A DNA stretch of 64,000 nt. It comes from Lates calcarifer. Its lineage: Eukaryota > Chordata > Actinopteri > Centropomidae. A program made the translations under genes and the position numbers. The notes beneath the pieces were generated by a model that was not told the DNA's origin, ran no database searches, and saw nothing but the letters and a program-made list of their open reading frames with translations. How positions within the stretch are numbered: position 1 is the stretch's first letter; every line of letters begins with the position of its first letter. The stretch is taken from the NCBI RefSeq assembly GCF_001640805.2, contig NC_066853.1:26490378-26554377 (forward strand), given 5' to 3'. Shown piece after piece: positions 57,064-64,000 of this stretch.

Positions 57064-59279
57064 AGGGACACAGGGATTCCCCAAAGTAAACGATCATGTC
57101 ATCTAACAAAAACTCTTTCGCTCACTCTCACCTAGTAAGCACACACTTTGACACGGCAGTGAGACGAACACATGTAGCAGCAACACGAATAAGCAGCAGA
57201 AAAAACAAGGGAGTGGAGCTTAAACCTTTGAAAAGTCTCAGGCAGCGGGGCCTGTGGGTGCCAGGCAGAGCTCTACCTCTCACCTTTTGAATTGTGTTTG
57301 AGCACACATATTTGCTTGTCTGTCTGTGTGTGTCTGTTTGCACATAGGTGTGGATAAAAGTGCAATGTTTGCTCTCTTAGCCTGCCTGACAGCTGTCTCT
57401 CAGCTAAAGCTCCATCTAGTTTTTGCCTTTTAGCAGCACTGAGTGCTAATGGAAAAATAAGCTTTGAAAGGAGCGGCAATCTGACAGAACTCATTAATTT
57501 GCAGTCAGTCCTTTGTATCCATTGACTTGGACTGGACTGTCAAGGATCACTGTCCTAATAGTTTTCCCTCCACCCAGTCAATACATAAATGTAACAAAGG
57601 TCAATGAATACTTAAACAAGACACTAATTCATCTGCTTGATTACAGTGGAGTTTGATAATGTTCAGTCATCATATATCTTAAATACATTGCTGATGACAA
57701 CTCTGTATTTTCACCTCAGCCTCTTGTGGTGCCATCTGCTCTGCTACATATTTGTAACAGGGGTGAAAATCTACAAGTCCTCCAAACTGAACAACAAAAT
57801 ATGTCATTTGTAATTGCTCTTTAGAATGACACATAGAGGCTAATCATTTTCATTAATGTTTAATCATTTTACAAAGCTAAAGGTTTGGTTTATACACAAA
57901 AACAACATGCTTCAGTTTGGAGACAGATCCTGGTTTGGGTGGAGATTGCTTCTTTTTAAGGTTAGGGGACCCTTGTTGTCATGGTAACAATAATAACCAT
58001 GTGGTTACAGTTCAGGAACAGTTGTGGTGATGGTATTAAAAAAACAATGACTGTTGGTTGGAAATGCAAAACAAACAGCAGACCCGTGTCTGACATTTTG
58101 TTGACCCATCCACTCACCCCGTCCTCTAGCGTCCTTGTAGTCAAGAGGTTTAAGTCTGGCTGGAGACCTTTGTTAAATAACACCCCTGTATGGGGGCAGT
58201 GCAGTAATTAAAAGAGTTTATTCCCTTGAGAGCATGAATATTTCTGTCAAACAGAGTAGCAAGTAGTTGTGGGATTTCCAGGTCTGGACTGAACTGTTGG
58301 ACAGACAGACCTCGAAAAGTGATAAAAAACTAAAATGAGAATGTTCACTAGAAGGATGAAGAGCTGGGAAGTCAGTCAGATAAAACAGGATGTTGTGAGA
58401 GATGTTGGAATAGCTTGGCAGAGGATTGAGAAATTGATAAAAGTTTCTCCTGAATATTCTTCACAGATGTATCATAAAGTGCATGTTACTAAAATTCAAC
58501 AAGTTCCTCCCATGTTAGCTTTTCATATTTAATTGTTAATGCATAATGTAGAAGTTTTAAAAAGTCCTTACTTTTATGATAATATGGAAATATTGTACTG
58601 TTTACTACATTCATCTAGATCAGTTGAGATTAAAATGCTATTATTTTTATATAAAATATAACACATTGTTTTGCAGTATTTTAAACCACCCAGCTGTATG
58701 TAAAGTTGTTTAAACCAGCTTCATTTTAATGAGCAGTAACATAAAAAGTTTATTGTTAATGCATGAGTTATAATAATCCAGTAATATAACACAGAAGGGG
58801 CCAGTCTGATGTCACGATGAGTACTTTTTGATATTTTATGTATCAAATTGTGTAATGTAATTCTTTACATTGTGCTATTAGTAATTTACTTTAGCAATGG
58901 ATCTGCATACTTCTTCCACCATTAGTGGTTATCCCCATTGTCATTTCCCATCCCAGCCAGACATTTATTTGTGTGGATGCATGGAGGAGCCTGCACCTCA
59001 GGGAACCCCTCCTCCTCCCACCATTACTCTCTCTGTCTCTCTTCCTCTCTCTCTCACATACAGTGTAGGGTACATGTGCTTCTGCAGTAGACACACTGTC
59101 TTGTTAATTTCCTGATTGTGTAATTATATCAGGATGTTGTTTGTGCTGTGTGTGTTTGTGTGAGATGAGTACCAGTGATAACAAACCTTGGCTCATGCTA
59201 TCTAAGCAATCAGAGAAAGCAGTTCCTACACTCTAACTTCCTCACATAACACACCCTTTCATCCAACTCTGTGTTTTGA

Positions 59280-59700
59280 ATGATTGAGACATCATTCAAA
59301 ATCTGAAGAGTTAAAGCAGTTAAAATCTCTGCTATGCAGAAACCTCAGGAGAAGGTGTGTTTGCAGGGTGAGCGGATGTTTTTCCAAGGCAGATAGAGGG
59401 CAGAGATCCTATCCAGCCCATTAACTGTAATTGTGCTTGTTTAGAGTTCATTTGACGAAGAGTGGGTCCTGTAGGAAGAAGACGATGGAAGGGGAGGTGT
59501 CATCCTTTCACATGAGACATGAGGCTCTGGGGCCGGGAGGAGAGGAGGTGCAAATGAGTTTAGGTTGCAACGAAAAGGGACTGTGAGATGGATGTGATAA
59601 GTTCTGCTGCCATAGCCCACCCTTCCTGGCCCTGGTGATGACAATCACTCAGCTTGTTTTGCCTCCACGACCTCATGATAGAAGCCAAGGGCTACATGAC
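59280..59700. promoter_or_regulatory. candidate conserved non-coding element
   Basis: Unique, GC-richer than its surroundings and repeat-free, with GCCCATTAACTGTAATTGTG near 59417 and GAGGAGGTGCAAATGAGTTT near 59541. No coding frame is convincing. A regulatory role is a guess from composition and position. Confidence 0.2.
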
Positions 59701-62700
59701 AAGACACTAAACAAACACTTTAGATGATAAAGGACAGAGGGCTGGTTCACACAAGTGAGACCAGTCATGCTCTAAAAAGACTCTTACACTGGGGACACAC
59801 TGAATCCTGATCCCTCTCCCATATGACGCTGTATGCATTCTTTCTTCATAACTTTTCTGGCAATCATACAACACACAAATAATCCTTTTAATCTGCAGTG
59901 TAGACTTACAAGCACAAAGATACTCACCACTGTGTTTAGCAAGCTGAGTGCAGTGTGGTACATGTATCACAATTCGCCTGTCCCAGTCAAAAGGGACAAA
60001 AACCCCTGAGTCGGCGCAGACTCTGCACTTGCTCCTCTGGAGTGGTTGTCTTTTTTTTAGCACTTCTGAGTTGTGTCTTGACCTTGTTAGGAGCTGTTAC
60101 ATATGCTATGGTAGTTTTCAAACATGTTTGATTTTACCAGAGCCAAAGACAAGATGCACTTGTAAATGGAATACCTTAGAGACGGGATGAGTATGCTTCA
60201 AACAAAGTGCTTGTTGGGTTGTCTTAAAGGATCTTGAGGCCCTGTTTCTGACAGCAAATTTTCTGGGGAGCTGTGTTGGACAATTTTTGTGAGATTCTGA
60301 AACACACCTGCTGACAGTCAGACTTTGCACAGCAATCGGCCAGGTGTGCAGAGATGAAAAAGTTAGACTACTGTCAGCTTTTATTGTGCATAGCCAAGTG
60401 CAACACCATTAATGCCTTCAAGCAGACTGTAATATGTGTTCTGTTATTCCTGTTTGTACAGTTCATTGCATCTCATCCTTCTCTACAACTGAAGGCTTTT
60501 TGCCAGCAGGTAGAAACCTTTTGTCTTTAGAAATGGTCAGACACAACGATTTATATCCTTATTTGAAACATACTATGACACTGAGCCTGGGCAGCCATGA
60601 TATTTTAGGCTGCACTGACGATCTCTTTGGTTTTGCGACCAGATATGGACAGTATGGGTCACCAGGTAACTTGGCAAGAATGAAGACAGTGGACCCTCCA
60701 AAACAACAATATAATATTCCTCTGTCCTTTGTTGCTATTTCCCCAGCTTTGTAGTGATTGAATATGACAAAGTAACAAAGCAAAACAACCCACAAGTCAC
60801 ACATGTTGCATAGAATGATCCTTCATTTTAAATGTGTACCTCCAAATAGAATAATCTTGTTATTAGTACACCTCATCTGAGATGACTTGAGTTGTCCCGC
60901 ATCAACGTGCTGGAACAGAAAATATTGAATGTGAGTAGTAGAAACATTTAGACAATTTTAAAGTCTTGTAGTCTGCAATTGGCGTGACATCCATTAATCA
61001 GGCTCTCAGACCAACGCAACCACAGTTTACTCCCTCCTACACATGAAAACAAGCTTGATACATGTTAGCATATGTCCTGTAAATGTTTCCTGCCAAAAGC
61101 TGCTGTCAGAATCCTTCCTGGACCTGTTTTGGAACACATTATGCAGTTTTCAATCCAACATAATGGGATCACCCTTTAAATACCCTTTCAAACAGCTACA
61201 CTAACAGGATGTGTGACCTGCTCTTCAGCCATCTCACCGATCAACCTGGCTGCACTGTGTTAAGTAGACACCTGATTTGATGGTCAAGCTTTGGCAGATC
61301 GTCACAGCCTAAGCCCCAAGGGGATGAGCCACAAATCACCTGCTAAGACTCTTTTGAATCAGAGCTGAGGACCTAAATCCTTAAGTTTACCTTTTCTTAC
61401 CTGTGCTTAGCCCTCTTACTGTACGCTCACTTTGCAGGACACAGGCCAGCCGACCCTTTCAGGGTTGTGTCCTGGAAAGGCCAGCTGGTAATCCAACACC
61501 TGCTGCAAAGACACCTGGTGTCCAGATTTACTGATATTGTATTACAAGGGCAAGGCCTGTTTTTTACACCTCAGCTACATGACTTAAGAGCAGGGGCTTT
61601 TTTCACTCTTTAAAAAAATAATAACTAAGAAAGCAAAATGTGGCTGAATCAAGCAATTGCTGGTGCAATTATCATCATTCACTTAAATTACTTGGCATTG
61701 CTGAAAATGTTGGCACCTTGGCATCCTGTATAATTGATGCACTCTGATGTGATTTTTGAACTGTACATGAAATGTTGAAAAGCAAAGCTAAAATTTGAAT
61801 TCTTATCTTTAAAAGGACTGTGCTTGAAAAACTAAAAGTCTTGTTGAATTTCCCCTTATTTCAGTTTTTGTGACATTGCCCCACATATAGTTCAGGCACA
61901 AAATTCACTTCAGTATATGTAAGGACATACTGCGACAGTATTATTACGTCATGACAGTGAAGCTGCCCTCCATCTGAGCTGGATAGCAAAGCTGTTGTCA
62001 GCTATCATTACTGATGTGATCTGATGAGATTTGGAGGGGACTTGAAATAACATACACAGAGCCATTTATGCTTATGTCAAAATGCAGATGGTGTAGACAT
62101 GTTATGTTAGGGTGAGATGGAACCTGAGCATTGAACATGACATGATTTTAGATTATTATTTCAGTAAAGCTATTTGACTAGAATGTGTGTCGGCCTGCTC
62201 ACAGTGTGCCTTATTCTCGCCATCAGCTGACTGGTTTGGAAACAGCTACAGATGGCAAAAGGTATCATGGGATTTTCATCTTGTTTGACTGACTGTGTAT
62301 TGCATGTAACATTCTTATGCATGTGCACTGTGTGAACTGTGAGAGGAAACAGGCTGGAACAATTGTCCTTATTAAGTCAAAGTCAGATTGAAAAATTCCA
62401 CCACCACCTATTTGTACACATTTAAAAACACAGGCATTGACCAGAGTCACAAATTAAAAGCTGCCTGAGGACATCATCTCAGCAGAATCACTGACCTCTG
62501 TTATATCTCTTCTTAAAACATCTTTTTATCAGAGCCTTTTCTGATTTTACTTGATTTCTATTGATTGATTTATTTATTTTTATGATTTTTTTATATTTCT
62601 AATGCTATTTTGCTAGTGACACTGTAATTAGTTTTGTGTGTTTTATTTGGTTAGTACTCTATACTGAAATTGTTTTAATGATCTGCTTGTAAGTATGATC

Positions 62701-63414
62701 TAAAGCAGTCAGGAGCCATGCCGTGAATGCTCACAAAACTTTTTTCCAGGACCTACAAGGGATGAGTTTATTATTGATACAATACTGAGTCTATCTGTAC
62801 CAAATATTTATGTGAGAAAGCAGGGTGGAATTAATCCAGCAAGCTAGCAGTGTGAAATGCAATATTAAACAAAAAAAGGAAAGGAAATAGGTTCAAAATG
62901 ACTTAAAATTGTAAGAGATATGTTAAATCAGAGGGGTCATTCATAGAAAGAAATTAAATACATTTTCGCTGGTCTCAAGGTTTTGGGGATTACCTCTAGA
63001 CAGCTCAGGGCAGTAGGATTCAGTGCTGTGTTTCTTGTATTAAATAAAGCATTGGATCTGTGTAGCTGGTTTCTGAGATGGTCATATGATGATATGAATC
63101 TATATGTTTTTTCCTCTTTCACTCAGCTCTTCTACACCCTTGGCACAGAACAGAATGAATGACATGGTTGAATCAGGGCTGAGGTATGACCTTAGGTTTC
63201 CTTATCCTAAAGGGAGCTAGAGGATGCATACAGGTGGCATTAAATACCCTGAGCAGCTTGGAGGTAGAAGAAGTAATACAGCAGGCAGAAATTTCAGGTA
63301 GAGGTGGTTTAGGAGTACGCCAGGGCAGGGGGAGTAAGGGGGTCAAGACAATGGGCCAGTGATCTGATATATTAATGGCACGAATATGAAGATTCTGAAT
63401 AGGTAATAATAATG

Positions 63415-64000
63415 CTTGAAATCAAGTTTATTTGTAAAGCACAATTCAGCAACAAAGTAATTCAAAGTGCTTTACATAAGATATAAAAAGCATCGAGACA
63501 AAATGTAAAAACAATATAAGACAGATTTAGATAGAAATGACAAAGAGTTAAATGGTAAAAATAAGATAAATAAGATACAAGGTTAGAAAGGAAATTAAAT
63601 AGAATTATTTTTTAAAGAGTAAAAGCTATAGTGCAGTATAAGAAATGAGTGTTTATTTGTTATTATTAGGCAGTGGCAAAGTGAGAGGAATTCAGCCGTA
63701 ATTTAAAAGAACTGTGAGTTTGAGCAGACCTGCACTTCGACATGTGGAGCATAAAAACTGAACGCTGCTTCTCCACGGTTATTTCTGACTCTGGGGACAG
63801 AAGGTAGACCAGTCCCAGACAATCTGAGAGGTCTATATGGTTCATAATGCAGCAGCAGAGCAAAAACGTATTTTGGCCCTAAACCATTCAGTGCTTTATA
63901 AACCAGCAGCAGTATTTTGAAATCAGTTCTCAGGCAGACAGGAAGTCAGTGTAAAGATCTGAGTTGCATGGAGTTTTTCCAAGTCCTGACAGACATAAGT
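63415..64000 (+). repeat. long dispersed teleost repeat running off the right edge
   Basis: TTTATTTGTAAAGCACAATT, CAAAGTGCTTTACATAAGAT, GGAGCATAAAAACTGAACGC, TTGGCCCTAAACCATTCAGT and CTTTATAAACCAGCAGCAGT follow, in order, a very abundant repeat of percomorph genomes. The minus-strand frame at 63666-63863 inside it is not a gene. Confidence 0.8.

Larger units (their letters stand above)
42155..64000. other. 22 kb without a supported gene downstream of brip1
   Basis: No exon chain with homology is visible on either strand. Contents: Tc1 fragment (42225-42440), a minus-strand coding-like patch (44547-45005), an isolated exon-like frame (45923-46069), a dispersed repeat (46790-47160), GC-richer unique stretches (about 49820-50560 and 59280-59700), a TA microsatellite (54969-55008), a perfect hairpin (57015-57063), an open frame with no match (60434-60754) and a long teleost repeat at the right edge (63415-64000). 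In vertebrates TBX4 and TBX2 follow BRIP1, so regulatory sequence for them is possible here. Confidence 0.6.

Noticed and set aside
58335..58532. 65-codon open frame with protein-like words
   Set aside because: Too short to separate from chance in an AT-rich region and without homology.
1..64000. CRISPR arrays, operons, prophage or bacterial systems
   Set aside because: Spliced vertebrate gene structure and teleost repeats throughout; no direct-repeat spacer array or prokaryotic gene layout seen.

Overview
This is nuclear DNA from a bony fish. It is AT-rich, has long introns with consensus GT/AG boundaries, carries many microsatellites, and is full of dispersed repeats that I recognise from teleost, especially spiny-rayed (percomorph), genomes, including decayed Tc1-type transposons. 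Nothing suggests a prokaryote, a plasmid or a virus.

The one gene I can support firmly is brip1 (FANCJ/BACH1), the 5'-to-3' iron-sulfur DEAH helicase of the Fanconi anaemia and homologous recombination pathway. It lies on the + strand from 4558 to 41884. I placed 20 coding exons by reading frame and splice site. Fourteen match human coding exons 7 to 20 in order and phase, many with identical length (222, 200, 133, 155, 141, 162, 122, 113 and 83 nt). All four iron-sulfur cysteines, the DEAH box and helicase motifs Ia and III to VI are visible. The N-terminal exons (start codon, Walker A) are not seen and should lie upstream of the window.

The most interesting part is the 3' end. Human BRIP1 stops in exon 20. 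Here exon 20 has a consensus donor, and six more exons (37263-41884) continue the frame with matching phases. They add a basic linker, a nuclear-localisation-like cluster and a cysteine-rich region with two CxxC pairs, then a stop followed by AATAAA at 42149. Reading through the exon 20 donor instead hits a stop after two codons, which would give a short human-like isoform. The human BRCA1-binding motif (phospho-Ser-x-x-Phe) is absent, while the TopBP1-binding threonine context is kept.

Layout: 1-4557, intron upstream of the first visible exon, with one odd minus-strand ORF (587-811) and a small inverted-repeat element; 4558-13056, helicase exons 1 to 8; 13057-21676, a large intron with a truncated Tc1 transposase on the minus strand; 21677-22185, exons 9 and 10; 22186-31544, a 9.4 kb intron with an internally deleted Tc1 copy; 31545-33967, exons 11 to 14; 33968-41884, extension exons 15 to 20; 42155-64000, about 22 kb with no supported gene, made of repeats and possible non-coding regulatory sequence. 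In vertebrates TBX4 and TBX2 lie downstream of BRIP1, so this last stretch may be part of their regulatory landscape (inference from synteny).
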